A stretch of 64,000 nucleotides of DNA from Zygaena filipendulae. Taxonomy: Eukaryota; Arthropoda; Insecta; Lepidoptera; Zygaenidae. The stretch spans positions 8,276,001 to 8,340,000 of the forward strand of contig OU015649.1 of the NCBI GenBank assembly GCA_907165275.2, read 5' to 3'. Under the pieces are notes generated by a model that made no database searches, was not told the origin of the DNA, and saw nothing but the letters and a program-made list of their open reading frames with translations. This document shows, one piece after another, positions 45,229 to 56,535 of this stretch (within the stretch, counting starts at the first letter, position 1; the number at the start of each line of letters is the position of its first letter). A program made the translations under genes and the position numbers.

Positions 45229-48200
45229 CTATATCTCCATTTTCCTCATCATCCAATGGAAGAAACCCAGGATTGAGAATGACATCGTCAATGGAACGGC
45301 AGAAGCCTTGATCCACGCCCAGAGACTGGAAAAATAAAACAAAATTTAATTATCTATTCGGCAGTACAGCTCCTTACACCACACCTGTATAAACCCGCGC
45401 GCTGATGTCTCGCGAGTCAGGCGCGGTCCGAGGGGGACATGCCCCTTTCTGCCAATTTCATAATGTGTGAACTAAAATTGTGTATTGTGCAATAAAGTCT
45501 AATTTACTGGACATATTATATTATAAGTGACACACCCCCCCCCCCCCCCCCCCCCCAATTTCAGCCTGCGACCGCGCCTGTCGCCAGTGGACGTCGGGCG
45601 AGGTTCTTACATATTTTTCTAGTCGGAAACTTCACATTTTGCCTTTGCCTGAGCTTACATAATATTATTATTGTACTTTACACAAACTGTATATGATTAA
45701 TGACGATCGTGAATCGTGACTGACTCACTCGTAGGGGTCGTCCGAGATGTAGAAGGGTTGCGGCGTGGGCAGCAGCCCGCAGTCGGCCACCAGCACGCGC
45801 TGCACGGGCCGGTCCTCGGGGTCCGTGGGCGTGTGCTCCACCATGTGCACGATGTTCTGCCCCTCCACCACCTGTCAGCAACCACACACACCACCATTTT
45901 CATTAGTTAACTTTACAACAGAAGGTCCTCGCACTCGTTATACACTATCTTTTGAGATTGAGAACAGAATTTAATTATTCCTTGATTATTAAATAAGCTC
46001 GAACTCCTCTGAGACTTGAGACCTTGGTTCTAGAAGAAAAAAATCTCTATTTTTAATCCTACTAATATTATAAATGTGAAAGTGTGGATGTTTGGATGTT
46101 TGTTACTCAATCACGCAAAAACGGCTGAACGGATTTGAATCTGGGGGCACGGCAGTGCCCCCGCCAAGTCGAGCAACAAAAGCGGCACGGCCGTACTATC
46201 CTTTTCTCGAAGCAATTCAGGCCATTTTCGACCCCCTATAACTTCGTTGTGAATAAAACTAGAAGCCTGAATTTTTAGTAAACAAGCAGGTATTGTATAA
46301 AGACGGTATAATTTAAATTTCATTCGATTTGAACCAGTAGTTTAAGAATTATAACTAGTCAAAGTTCCTTAATTTTGTAGGTCACTCACTCACTCACTCA
46401 CTCACTCACTCACTGACCGATCATCAAAATTCTAAGGCACTTCTAGCAGACATAGAAGTTTGAAATTTAGAATACAATTAGTGTTTATTGTATAAATCAA
46501 GGAAAAATTAAAATATTTAGCAATTTCGGTCCAGTTTTCTAGATACACTAACTGCATAAATAACTTTGTAATCCCATATAAATGTATGGAATTACAAAGT
46601 TATATATGCAGTTATATGTACCAACTGCACAAATAACTTTGTAATCCCATATAAATATATGAGACTAGCTGTTCCCCGCGGTTTCACCCGCGTTAATTTC
46701 GGAGATCCAGCGGGAATTCAGAGATGCAAAGTAGTTAGTACCCTATATCCCTAGGTTTTCTTTACCCCTGACAACGTGCATGCAAAATTTCATGAGATTT
46801 CACCAGCGTTAATTTCGGAGATCCTTCGGGAATTCCAAGATAAAATTACCCTAATCTGAATGTTCCAACGATTTTCATGAAATTTTGTATACAGGGGATT
46901 TCGGGGGCCATAAATCGATCTAGCTAGGATTCATTTCTGGAATTCCCGCGCGAACTCTGATATCAACGCGGGTGAATTAATTATTGCATACTACACGTTG
47001 TCAAGGGTACAGGAAAGGTCATAGGGTAGTACTTTTATCTCAGAATACCCGCGGGATCTCCGAAATTAACGTGGGTTAAACCGCGGGGAACAGCTATTTA
47101 AACCGAGCGAAGCTCGGTTGCCCAGATATTAATAAATAATAATAATAAGTGTAGCTAGTTACCTACCTAGATATAAAGTGTAGATACATAGTTACCTAGA
47201 CATAATTATGTTCAAAGGTACAATGGTCAACGGAATGAAAAAGCAAGAATGGGGCATGTGTTTATATATATTATAAAGTTGTACCAAAATCTTTCAAGTT
47301 ATTAAAGTAGACTAAATTGCTCAAAGGAGGAAGACCATTTACAAAAAGAAATGAGATCCCATCAAAAACAAACTTGTAAAAAAGTCCAAGTCTCGCAACT
47401 CACTTCTTCTACAGTAAAAAGTTGTGAGATCAATGTAATACCAAGTCGGTTAATTTATTCAGTGCCTACTTAAGGGTCCTTCTGTCTAAAGTTATCATGT
47501 TATAAGCTAATCTAATAACATTTTATAGTGACCATATCAAATTTAAAAACCTTTTATGTTTTAAATAGATTGATTGGCTTGGCGATCACGTGAAAACACA
47601 ATGTATCTCACAAGTAATACACATTATAATTAAATTAGATTATTTAGAACCATAATTATGTATTACATGTGAGATATATTGTGTTTTCACGTGATCGCCA
47701 AGCCAATCAATCTATTTAAAACATAAAAGGTTTTTAAATTTGATATGGTCACTATAAAATGTTATTAGATTAGCTTATAACATGATAACTTTAGACAGAA
47801 GGACCCTTAAGTAGGCACTGAATAAATTAACCGACTTGGTATTACATTGATCTCACAACTTTTTACTGTAGAAGAAGTGAGTTGCGAGACTTGGACTTTT
47901 TTACAAGTTTGTTTTTGATGGGATGATATTTGGCATGCACGTTGTCAGGGGTACAGAGAAGGACATAGGGTCCTTTTTATCCCGGAATTCCCGCGGGAAC
48001 TCTGAAATTACCGCGGTTGAAACCGCGGGGCACAGCTAGTCATGTTATAATATGTATAAGGATTTTTTCAAGGTTGAATAAAGAACTTTGGAAGTAAAGG
48101 GTGGTTGGTTACGTTCGAGTAGACAGAGTAGAGTAATTTATATTATTCGATAAGTAAAAAAGTCAATTAGAAAGAAAGAAATAAAAGGCATTTATTTGGT

Positions 48201-50053
48201 TCAGAGACACAACACAATTACAATTATTTTATACAAACATGATATAACAAAAAACGACAATATTATGACAACAAATGACAGCTAGAGGTGTTTGTGTGGT
48301 GCGTCCCTATGACCAAAACAGTTACTGCCTCAGCATATTGCTATGAGTGTGGGCACTCTTAGCCATTGGCGTATCTAGGGTTATTTTTCAGGGGGGGCCA
48401 TGCCCCTGACATGTCATATTAATACTCGCGGGAGTCGCAGGTGAAAACTTGTCGTCTGAAGTTAGTTATCAGTATGATAGAATTTCGAATCGGTAGCCCA
48501 ACATCCTGGGGTGGGCACTAGACCATCCTGGGGTGAGACACCTATGCTCTTAGTGCTGATTTTCAGTCAGGACCGGTGATTCACAAATATAAGATTATAC
48601 AGATGTCACAGTCTGCACGTACATATTCCACAGATTTTATATTAGTCTTAGATTATTAGTCTTAATCTAGGTATAATTTTGTTTTGATAAATGAATATTC
48701 AAAAGTTCCAGTAAAGAATCGAAATGTATCTTACCAAAGTATTTTAAAGTAAAAAACTTCAAAAAAAGTAAAATTGTGTTAACTATATGCACTTAGTTTC
48801 TTTTGCCTTCCCTGAAAGAGGTATGTTTTCCAAAATCAAAAAAGTGACGTAACATTTTAAGTGTGGCTGTGATTGGTGTTTCATTGCAACATTATGTTCC
48901 GTTTCACAAAATTAAAGTTTGAGTTTCTTATTTTTTTAGTTTAGTTCTTAGTTTAGTTTTATGCAAGTACCCTATTGGTTATAAGTACAATTCACTATGT
49001 AGGTACTCACTTTTCCTATGACAGTATGCAGGTTGTCCAACCAAGGTGTCCCAGTGGTGGTAATTATGAATTGGCAGCCATTTGTATCTTTTCCTATAAC
49101 AAATTATATACGTGCCATTATAACCGTACCCACTTCATGGTTTTACCCGCGTAATTTTTGAGTTCCCACGGGAATTTCGGGATAAAAAGTACCCTATGTC
49201 ACTCAGGACTACCGTAGCTTCCTATAAGTAAAAAAAATTCAAAATCGGGTCAGTAGATCCAGGGATTACCCCCTACAACGTCACAAACTTACAATTCACA
49301 AACTCATAAACTTTAGCTCTTTATAATATTAGTATAGATTTAAATGTATCCATATCACCTTTATTTGCCATTGACACAAAACCAGCCATACTGTGCTGCG
49401 TGTCTAAATTTTCATCCTCAAAAGTTTCGCCATAAATGCTTATTGATCCTGTGCCATCATCAGCTACTATATCACCTCCTGTGATTACATAAATTAAAAT
49501 TTAAAAGTTAGTTAAGTACTTTAATGTCTCAATAGTAATATTTACATATTAATAAAATTGAAGTGTCTGTTTGTAATTCCAAATTAACAGCTTTTCATTA
49601 AATGCATATGAAAATATATACGGTACTTGCATTACAAATTTTATTTTTTATTTTTGTCTGTCTGTCTGTTTGTTCCAGCTAATCTCTGAAACCGATTTTA
49701 ACGGGACTTTCACTGGCAGATAGCTGATGTTATATGGAGTAACTTAGGCTACTTTTATTTTAGAAAAAAATAGTTCATGCGGGAATTCCGAAATTCACAC
49801 GGGTGAAACCACAGGGCACAGCTAGAATTTTTTTCATTAAGATCTCACCTTGTACCATAAATCTCTTAATAATACGGTTAAAATGTGTGCCCTTGTATGA
49901 TTTTCCCTTAATCCCCTTGGTAGCAAGCACCTTAAAATTCTTCACAGCCTTTGGTGCTAAATCACCAAACAGACCAATCACAACTCTACCCAGCACCTGA
50001 TCTTCTCTAACAATATCCAAGTAAATTTGATCTGTGACACGAAACTGCCGTGC
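45229..50053 (-). CDS. ninaA: NinaA-type membrane-anchored cyclophilin (partial, first exon not found)
   Basis: NinaA is an ER-anchored peptidyl-prolyl isomerase that escorts rhodopsin in fly photoreceptors. Minus-strand exons in reading order: 50053-49849, 49478-49359, 49093-49011, 45871-45729, 45325-45229 (TAG). Phases match and give 215 residues. The cyclophilin fold shows [20 protein letters not shown], the catalytic block [15 protein letters not shown] (Arg, Phe and Gln of the active site present), [26 protein letters not shown] and [13 protein letters not shown] (Trp and His retained). A C-terminal membrane segment follows ([20 protein letters not shown]) with a short basic cytosolic end. 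This arrangement, and the WIKA motif before the anchor, match NinaA rather than soluble cyclophilins. A phase-0 first exon with the signal peptide should lie to the right; I could not find it. The 3.1-kb intron between exons at 49011 and 45871 is full of repeats. Confidence 0.9.
45533..45556. repeat. Poly-C run
   Basis: A homopolymer of C of more than 20 bases follows GACACA, in a NinaA intron. Length is prone to sequencing error. Confidence 0.9.
46384..46414. repeat. (CACT)n microsatellite
   Basis: Perfect tetranucleotide CACT/TCAC repeats in a NinaA intron. Confidence 0.9.
46665..47100. mobile_element. Head-to-head Helitron-like repeat fragments
   Basis: One copy in reverse-complement form starts GACTAGCTGTTCCCCGCGG at 46665. 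A second fragment with CACCAGCGTTAATTTCGG follows at about 46800. A third in forward form runs to GTTAAACCGCGGGGAACAGC at about 47095. Mixed orientation suggests nested or repeated insertion in the NinaA intron. Confidence 0.6.
47356..47924. mobile_element. 569-bp foldback element
   Basis: Two arms of about 265 bp (47356-47620 and 47660-47924) are near-perfect inverted repeats around a 39-bp spacer. The tips are ATCCCATCAAAAACAAAC and its reverse complement. The arms include GGCGATCACGTGAAAACACA / TGTGTTTTCACGTGATCGCC. There is no ORF. It is inserted beside a Helitron-like copy (47930-48043) in the NinaA intron. No clear target duplication. Confidence 0.85.
47930..48043 (+). mobile_element. 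Helitron-like repeat tail
   Basis: TTTGGCATGCACGTTGTCAG, then ATCCCGGAATTCCCGCGGG, and GTTGAAACCGCGGGGCACAG ending GCTAGT. Confidence 0.6.
48770..48935 (-). repeat. Dispersed repeat, inverted relative to 53595-53745
   Basis: CACTTAGTTTCTTTTGCCTT, GAAAGAGGTATGTTTTCC, AAAGTGACGTAACATT, GTGGCTGTGATTGGTGTTTC and GTTCCGTTTCACAAAATTAA are the reverse complement, with small differences, of the segment at 53595-53745. Confidence 0.7.
49125..49340 (-). mobile_element. Helitron-like repeat
   Basis: CATGGTTTTACCCGCG, TTTTGAGTTCCCACGGGAAT, then CCTATGTCACTCAGGACT and TCAGTAGATCCAGGGATTAC. Located between two NinaA exons. Confidence 0.6.
49640..49825 (+). mobile_element. Helitron-like repeat
   Basis: TGTCTGTCTGTCTGTTTGTTCC leads into a copy ending CGGGAATTCCGAAATTCACA and CACAGGGCACAGCTAG at about 49824, just before the first visible NinaA exon. 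Confidence 0.6.
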
Positions 50054-51101
50054 CTGAAAGATTTGCAATCAGATTAACAGTAATTATAACAGTCATATAT
50101 GAATTTGAGAATAAATTAAAAAACCCACATCACCACAACATAGTTTACATATTAAGTAAACAAACAAGACAATTCTTTGAAATATCATTGTTAACAATAA
50201 TGCTCTATTCACGTGTATTCTTTGTCAATACCAAAAGTGAAGTGTATTGATTAAGTTTGGTAGCTAATAAGGATTAAAAGGCACCTTTCTGTGAAGCCCT
50301 ACATATGCTGACTTTTGTTAGAGCTCTCTGTAGTAGGTAGGTAATAGTTACCAATTATTATTATTGTACTGTTGGCTGTCCCTATATTACTACAACCTAT
50401 GACCTCCAGACATTTAGGTCTTACCGCCGCACTCAGAGTCGACTTTAATGATTACTTAGTTAAGTATAGATTGGCATTTAATGAGATGTAACTTAGTTAG
50501 TTAAATGCCAATTAACATTAATTTATTAGTCTGATTGCGGCAGTTTTGTTTTAAAAATCTATACTTAACTAAGTAATCATTAAAGTCGACTCTGAGTGTG
50601 GCGGTTAATCACTACATAACAATGTAGGCATTAATCCATTCACAATGACATATCAGGTTTGTTGGTGAAACTGAAACTACTGGACCGATTTCAATGAAGC
50701 TTGTAAAATAAAGCTAGCTTAACAAGGGATTTTAAAGCTTTTTAAAACTACAAATGCTAACTTTATCTTTACATAGTATAAAATGAAGTCACTTCCGCTG
50801 TCTGTTCACAATAAACTCAAAAACTAATAAACAGATTTTCATGTGACTTTCACCAATAGATAAAGAGGAGAAGGTTCTGCTGGAATTCCAGCAGAAATTC
50901 CGAAATTATTCCGAAGGGTACAGCTAGTACCTAATAAAAAAAATTAAACACTTACTTTATCATAGTAAAAACATACCTACACATAGTTTGTGATCAAAAC
51001 TGCCTAAAATCAGGCATAAAAACTAGCTTTGAACATATTTTGAAGTTATAACTAGTTTTGAAGTAGGCGTGAATCTTAAACTTAAGTCTTTCAAACAGTC
51101 T
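50054..51101. other. Region between the NinaA exon and the zinc-finger gene
   Basis: Contains a PIF/Harbinger-like MITE (50424-50604) and a diverged Helitron-like copy (about 50650-50935, ending TACAGCTAGT). I searched the minus strand here for a signal-peptide exon for NinaA and found none that is convincing. Confidence 0.6.
50424..50604. mobile_element. PIF/Harbinger-like MITE, copy 2 (181 bp)
   Basis: Same ends as 27776-28012 (CCGCCGCACTCAGAGTCGAC; GTCGACTCTGAGTGTGGCGG) but with a shorter centre. TTA flanks each side (50421-50423, 50605-50607). Confidence 0.85.
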
Positions 51102-52286
51102 TTATTTAGAAGGTATGGTATTTGACAAATGCTTTGTGTGATGTTTAATGTGAGATTTTAATTTATCACTGCGACTAAACTCCATTTTGCAATCCAAGGT
51201 ATCTTTGAAAGGACACTTAAAAAAAATATTATCTTGATGTGATTTAATATGTCTTTGGAGCAAGTCTTTTCTTTTGAATTTGGAACTGCAAACATTGCAA
51301 TTAAACATTTTTTCTCCATGTTTCAGCATATGTGTAGTTAAATATTTCTTCATGCGAAAATTTTCCCCACAAATAATACACTGAAATGGTTTAATGTTAC
51401 GATGTATCTGCAAATGTAGCCTTAGTCTTTTATCACTTGTGAAAGTCTTATGGCAGTGTATGCATGTCTTTTTGTGACTCTCTGTCAACATGTGCAAAGA
51501 TAATTTTTCTGGTTTCTTGAATGTAGCATCACATTGTGAGCATTTGAATTTATTTATCTTTTTCATTTCAGAGTTTTTATGTGTATCATGATTTTGATAA
51601 TGTTTAGCTATTTCTACAAGTGAGTCAAAGTTAATACAACACTTGTGACATGTATATACAGGTGGATTGTGGTCAATGGAAATGTGATTCAGTAAACATG
51701 CTACATCTTCAAAAAAATGCTTACATTCACCTTGTGTACATTTAAACTTTTTTAGAGTGGAGTGATTTTTTAAATGTGCTCTAAATTTTCCATAATTAGG
51801 CAAAATTAAATCGCAATAGGAGCATGAATAACTTAAGAGCTCCACTTGTAGTGATTTAGTAGTGGTTTGGCTCAGACCATTGGGCCACACTTTATGTGAG
51901 TTTACATGCCTCTGCAAGTGCGAGTTTTGCGCGAAACAGCGGCCGCAGATGAGGCATTGGTACGATTTTTCGCTGTGAATTTTCATATGTACAAGTAGGC
52001 TTTTCATTTTCCTAAATGTCTTTGTACATATACTGCAAACAGCTGTGTTTTTTCTTTCAGTTTCAGACTGCTTATCAATGTACTTAATTCCAACATTACA
52101 CGTCTCCTCATACGTTGTTTTACTATCTGAACCAGTATCAACATGCACCAATACACTGGTAGTTCCATTTCCACAAATATTTTTTTTATGGTCAAGAAAT
52201 AAGTTGAGCGAATTAAAAACAGTTTTACAATTACCACATACGAATATATCCTTACTTACTGACTCAAGTACAATAACGTGAGCCAT
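51102..52286 (-). CDS. C2H2 zinc-finger protein, 394 residues, single exon
   Basis: An intact intronless ORF from ATG at 52286. The N terminus has an atypical finger (FVCGNCKTVF...HKKNIC, with a final Cys). After a linker come about ten C2H2 fingers from about residue 80 to the end, including VCSICTKTFRKMKSLLVHMK, YQCLICGRCFAQNSHLQRHV, FKCSQCDATFKKPEKLSLHM, FQCIICGENFRMKKYLTTHM and FNCNVCSSKFKRKDLLQRHI; two (around CTQGECKHFF and CPFKDTLDCKMEF) have longer Cys spacing. This indicates a DNA-binding nuclear factor. The target and orthology are not identifiable from sequence. The first 22 codons, the start site and the 5' flank are tandemly duplicated upstream (52498-52767). There is no BTB, ZAD or KRAB module. 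Confidence 0.9.
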   Translation of the reverse strand: MAHVIVLESVSKDIFVCGNCKTVFNSLNLFLDHKKNICGNGTTSVLVHVDTGSDSKTTYEETCNVGIKYIDKQSETERKNTAVCSICTKTFRKMKSLLVHMKIHSEKSYQCLICGRCFAQNSHLQRHVNSHKVWPNGLSQTTTKSLQVELLSYSCSYCDLILPNYGKFRAHLKNHSTLKKFKCTQGECKHFFEDVACLLNHISIDHNPPVYTCHKCCINFDSLVEIAKHYQNHDTHKNSEMKKINKFKCSQCDATFKKPEKLSLHMLTESHKKTCIHCHKTFTSDKRLRLHLQIHRNIKPFQCIICGENFRMKKYLTTHMLKHGEKMFNCNVCSSKFKRKDLLQRHIKSHQDNIFFKCPFKDTLDCKMEFSRSDKLKSHIKHHTKHLSNTIPSK

Positions 52287-52767
52287 ATCGCAAATACAAT
52301 TATATCGTGTGAAGTTTTCTAAAGTCCAGAATTATCAATTTTCCTATTTCCTACCGTCCAGTGTCCTACAAAAATTCCCGTACGTAGCACAAATTAACTA
52401 GACATAATGTCTAAAGAGTGATTACCTTCTCTCTGGTCTAAAGGTACGTAGACCACAGTTTGTTCTCTTATTCGTCTGTGACGTAGACGGAGAACTCAGT
52501 TTTACAATTACCACATACGAATATATCCTTACTTACTGACTCAAGTACAATAACGTGAGCCATATCGCAAATACAATTATATCGTGTGAAGTTTTCTAAA
52601 GTCCAGAATTATCAATTTTCCTATTTCCTACCGTCCAGTGTCCTACAAAAATTCCCGTACGTAGCACAAATTAACTGGACATAATGTCTAAAGAGTGATT
52701 ACCTTCTCTCTGGTCTAAAGGTACGTAGACCACAGTTTGTTCTCTTATTCGTCTGGACGGAGAATGA
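52221..52767. repeat. Tandem duplication of the zinc-finger 5' end and promoter
   Basis: Two near-identical direct copies (52221-52497 and 52498-52767; period 277 bases). The main differences are one substitution (ACTAGACAT versus ACTGGACAT) and loss of TGACGTA near the end of the second copy. Each includes the first 22 codons, the ATG and about 200 bases of 5' flank. The close similarity implies a recent event. Confidence 0.9.
52468..52563 (-). pseudogene. Duplicated 5' coding stub of the zinc-finger gene (upstream ORF)
   Basis: In the upstream copy, the start codon at 52563 and the first 22 codons of the zinc-finger protein are intact. They then run through the duplication junction into EFSVYVTDE and a TAA at 52468-52470. 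If transcription starts in the upstream copy, this 31-codon ORF would precede the real start at 52286. The finger fold is incomplete, so it should not be functional as a protein. Confidence 0.75.
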
Positions 52768-53594
52768 AATGAACCCATCGGAACCCATCTACGTTCCCGT
52801 ATATATTGTATTATCTATGGTCCTATCCGAAGAAAATAATCAGGGCTGCCAGCAAATAAATCGCGAAATTTTTTCGCATTATACATAAACATTTTGATTT
52901 TTCTTCATAATTTTATAAAACATCATAAAACTAACATCCTAACATTTAAATCTGAAAAAGTGCAAAGGCGCCAAAGTACGGCAAGAAGGAAAGAAAAAAC
53001 AGATGATATACGTCTTTTAACGACATTAAATTATGACTTATTATTTGTTCATATTCTCTTATTTATTTAAGTATAAGTATATAATTTCTGTCTTGTTCCA
53101 TTTTACATAGTTCATCCCATTTCACTATTCTTATTACAACGAACGCCCAAAATTTTCGCTCGTTCATTTTAAATTCTATTTGCAAATTAAATTAACGCGA
53201 CATTGGCAACAATGTCATTAATTGACAATTGCATTAATAAAAATAAAATAAAAAAAGCTACGCTACGCTCAGGCTGGCTACCACTAGAGGGATGTGACAT
53301 TGAGAGAAAAAAATCGATTTTTATTTTAATCGATATGTGTCTCTATAAAAATAATCGATTTTTGGTTAATCGATTAAAATGAGGAAAAATCGATTTTTAA
53401 TAAAGAATCGATTTTTTTTACGATGAAAATCTACATGCGTTTAGTAATAAAACTCTGAGAATAATTTTAACAACAGGGTACTTGCATGAAATTTATTATA
53501 AGAAATTGTGTCAATATTTCAAAAATAGAGCCTTAGAAAAGCGTTATCGTGAAAGATTTACTAAAAAAATTTCAATAGTTTCCAAAATATTCAA

Positions 53595-53745
53595 ATTTTA
53601 ATTTTGTGAAACGGAACGTTGAAACGAAACACAAATCACAGCCACGCTTAACATATGACGTCACTTTTATTTTTTTAGGAAACATTTACCTCTTTCAGAG
53701 AAGGCAAAAGAAACTAAGTGGATACAGTCAACTTATATTTTCCAT
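53595..53745 (+). repeat. Dispersed repeat, inverted copy of 48770-48935
   Basis: AAACGGAACGTTGAAACG, CACAAATCACAGCCACGCTT, ATGACGTCACTTTTAT, AGGAAACATTTACCTCTTTC and GAAGGCAAAAGAAACTAAGT match the reverse complement of the earlier segment. Confidence 0.7.
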
Positions 53746-53789
53746 TTTCTGAAGTTTTTTTAGTTTTTTAGTTGATCAACGCTTATCCT

Positions 53790-54568
53790 GGCATTTACAC
53801 ATAGAAACTACTGTTAGTAGAATCAGGAAGCTGATTTGAATCTTTAAGACACTTAGACATATTGCAACAAAAAAGCTTTTAAATCAAATATATATTTCAC
53901 TGGCACAATCGGTTCTAGTATACTGTATACCCATATGGGGTAATGCCACTGAAATAAAATTTTTGGAACTGGAAAGAGCACAGAGATCGCTGCTGAAGGT
54001 GATGTATTTGAAACCGTTTAGGTTTTCCACCGATAACTTATATTCGCTATGTGACCTGCTCACTGTTAGAAAATTGTATGTTTTGCACACAGTGCTCAGA
54101 CTTCATAAATCCCTCCCATTGGATCCCAACATCATGAATAAAAGACGGAAAGACATAGTGGCTACAGTACATCTTGTTCACTCAACTTTTGCAAGTAGAC
54201 AATATTCTACCCAATCGGCATTTATTTATAATCTAATTAATAAACACATAAATATATACCCTTTGAGTTACCATGAATGTAAAATATCTGTGACAAAATG
54301 GCTAAAAACTAAGAGCTATGATGAGACGGAGGCCATTGTCCAAAATGATATCACCTGTACTCGTTTATAGTTAGTTACGTACGAAGTTATATACAGCAAA
54401 TACATTATATAGTCGCCTTTTTGTCATGTATTTGTTCTTTTTTTATATACCTAATGTTTTTTCTGTGGTGCTATATGTATAATCACTTGTAGCATATTCT
54501 GCTACCACGATCACAAACATACACCCTTACACACACTTACACGCACATTCGCACATGCATGCGCGCAA

Positions 54569-54619
<51 letters not shown>

Positions 54620-54915
54620 TACACACACACACAGCCATACAAACATCTACGATTTATATTTTATTTATGTTTTATATAAGTTTTTAAACTTCTTTATTTT
54701 AAATGTATAAAACTGTCTCTTATTCTTAGGTAATAAGGTTAATTGAACAAAGAGGATACCTACTGTTTAAAATATAATTGTAATTAGCTATAGAAGAGCG
54801 GGGTCTCCTAACACAGGTATTGTTATACTTAAAAGGAGACCCCAGTCATGTTCTAGTTTATTTTAAAGTTACCTATTGAATAAACTTATTTAAACTTATT
54901 TAAACTTATTTAATT
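53790..54915 (+). mobile_element. 5'-truncated LINE, family 1
   Basis: The translation contains the end of a reverse transcriptase: HIATKKLLNQIYISLAQSVL, VYCIPIWGNATEI, LELERAQRSLLKVMYLKPFR and DLLTVRKLYVLHTVLRLHKS, with a stop at 54368. The 3' UTR has a (CA)n tract (about 54565-54640) and ends in repeated TTTAAACTTA units. Only the C-terminal thumb/connection part remains, so it is inactive. Confidence 0.8.
54565..54640. repeat. (CA)n microsatellite in LINE 3' UTR
   Basis: Interrupted ACACAC tract within the 3' UTR of the first LINE. Confidence 0.85.
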
Positions 54916-55290
54916 AAGTGAAGGTTATTGAAAAAAATAAAAAAAAAGATTATTTTTTTTATTTTATTTTTTTATTTTAATGCATCGGTAAGATGCATTT
55001 CGATTCTTTACTGGAACTTTTGGAAGTAACTCGACACAGTTCAACCTTAATTTCGCTTTTGAATATTGAAGTTGTATGTCTGTCAGTGTCACATGAACCT
55101 GTCAATACGACAGTGACATTTCTATCACAGATTAATAAAGTGTAATTTTGACCTAGTGACGTCATTCCGCGTTTCAGCGGTAAAGTCTAAAGTATGAACT
55201 TTGAAACGCTCTATTCAATTAATTTATCGATTTTTTTTTTCTTTTTACCCTATTTATCAAAATAGAAATCAAATAAAATTTTAAATATGA

Positions 55291-56535
55291 ATACAAACTT
55301 CTTCGGAGTGGTCTCGTCGTTTTGGCATTGCTGTGAACCCTGGGAAATGTCAGGCAACCGTTGTGGGCAGCTCAAGACTTCTCGAGAGGGTCCAGATCGC
55401 TAATTTTCCGGCCGTCCACTATGAAGGTACTTGCATTCCTTTTAGCAACACTGTAAAGAATCTGGGCTTAACAGTAGATTCAACATTTAGCTGGAACGCT
55501 CATGTGACCGAAGTCAGTCGTAGGGTCACGGGTATGTTGCGTGCTCTCTATCGTCTTAAGTTTTTCCTTCCATCCTGTACTAAGCTTCTCTTGGTACGTT
55601 CCCTTATCCTTCCTTTGTTTGATTATGCCGATGTGTGCTACTCCGACGTATCTCAGGAGCTTCTTAATAAATTGGATCGTCTTCTTAATAACTGCATTAG
55701 ATTTATTTTCGGCCTTCGCAAATATGACCATATTTCCCAATATCGTTCTCAACTTAAATGGTTACCTATTCAACACCGTAGGAATGTCCGAGTCCTCTGT
55801 ACCCTTTTCTCTATTTTATACGATCCTCACTGTCCCGAATATTTAAAATCTCAATTCAAATTTCTTTCAGATACTCATTCATTGTCACTACGTTCCTCTA
55901 ACAACTTTCTCCTCTTCATTCCATCCCATCGTACTGGGTTCATCTCAAAATCTTTTGCTGTCACTGCTGTGCGACTCTGGAACAGCTTGCCCTTAGAGCT
56001 GCGCAAATGCCCTAACAAATTCATTTTCAAATATAGAGTGCGAAATTATTTCCTAGACTCTGGTGGCTTGCCGGGAGTAGCCATTTAGAACCTGCAGTCG
56101 TTTGTAAGTCTCCCACCCTTCCAACTATTATGTATTAAGTTAGATATCCCTATTATTAAATGTTTCTGTAATTCCTTTTGGTGTGAGTGTGTGTGTGTGT
56201 GTGTGATATGTGTGTGTGTGTATATTTACTTATATATATTTATGTATATTTATATAATACCTAAATATTTAAATACGTATTTTATGCTGTGTAATATATA
56301 TTTATATATCAATTATCTCTATATTTAGTCCTTTTTTATGTCTTAGTTTATAACTTTTTTAGTTTTAATACTATTATTTTTATTTATTTTTCGTTTTTTC
56401 CGTAGGTTGCACACCCCTTCCCTTTTATCTCTCTGTCAACCCAATGGTTAACTGTCAGAGAATGCCGCAAGGCATTAAGTTCGCCATTTGTACTATTTTG
56501 TGCAAGAAGAATAAATAAATAAATAAAAATAAAAG
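55291..56535 (+). mobile_element. 5'-truncated LINE, family 2
   Basis: The frame opens EWSRRFGIAVNPGKCQATVV and continues with KNLGLTVDSTFSWNAHV, ALYRLKFFLPSCTKLLLV, LFDYADVCYSDVSQELLNKL and FAVTAVRLWNSLPLELRKCP to a stop at 56086-56088. This is the C-terminal part of a jockey/CR1-group reverse transcriptase, 253 open codons with no break. The 3' UTR has a (GT)n tract (about 56180-56220) and ends in (AATA)n. It is truncated before the catalytic YADD region. Confidence 0.85.

Noticed and set aside
45149..45337. 62-codon plus ORF over the last NinaA exon
   Set aside because: Antisense shadow; the minus strand encodes the NinaA membrane anchor in phase with its upstream exon.
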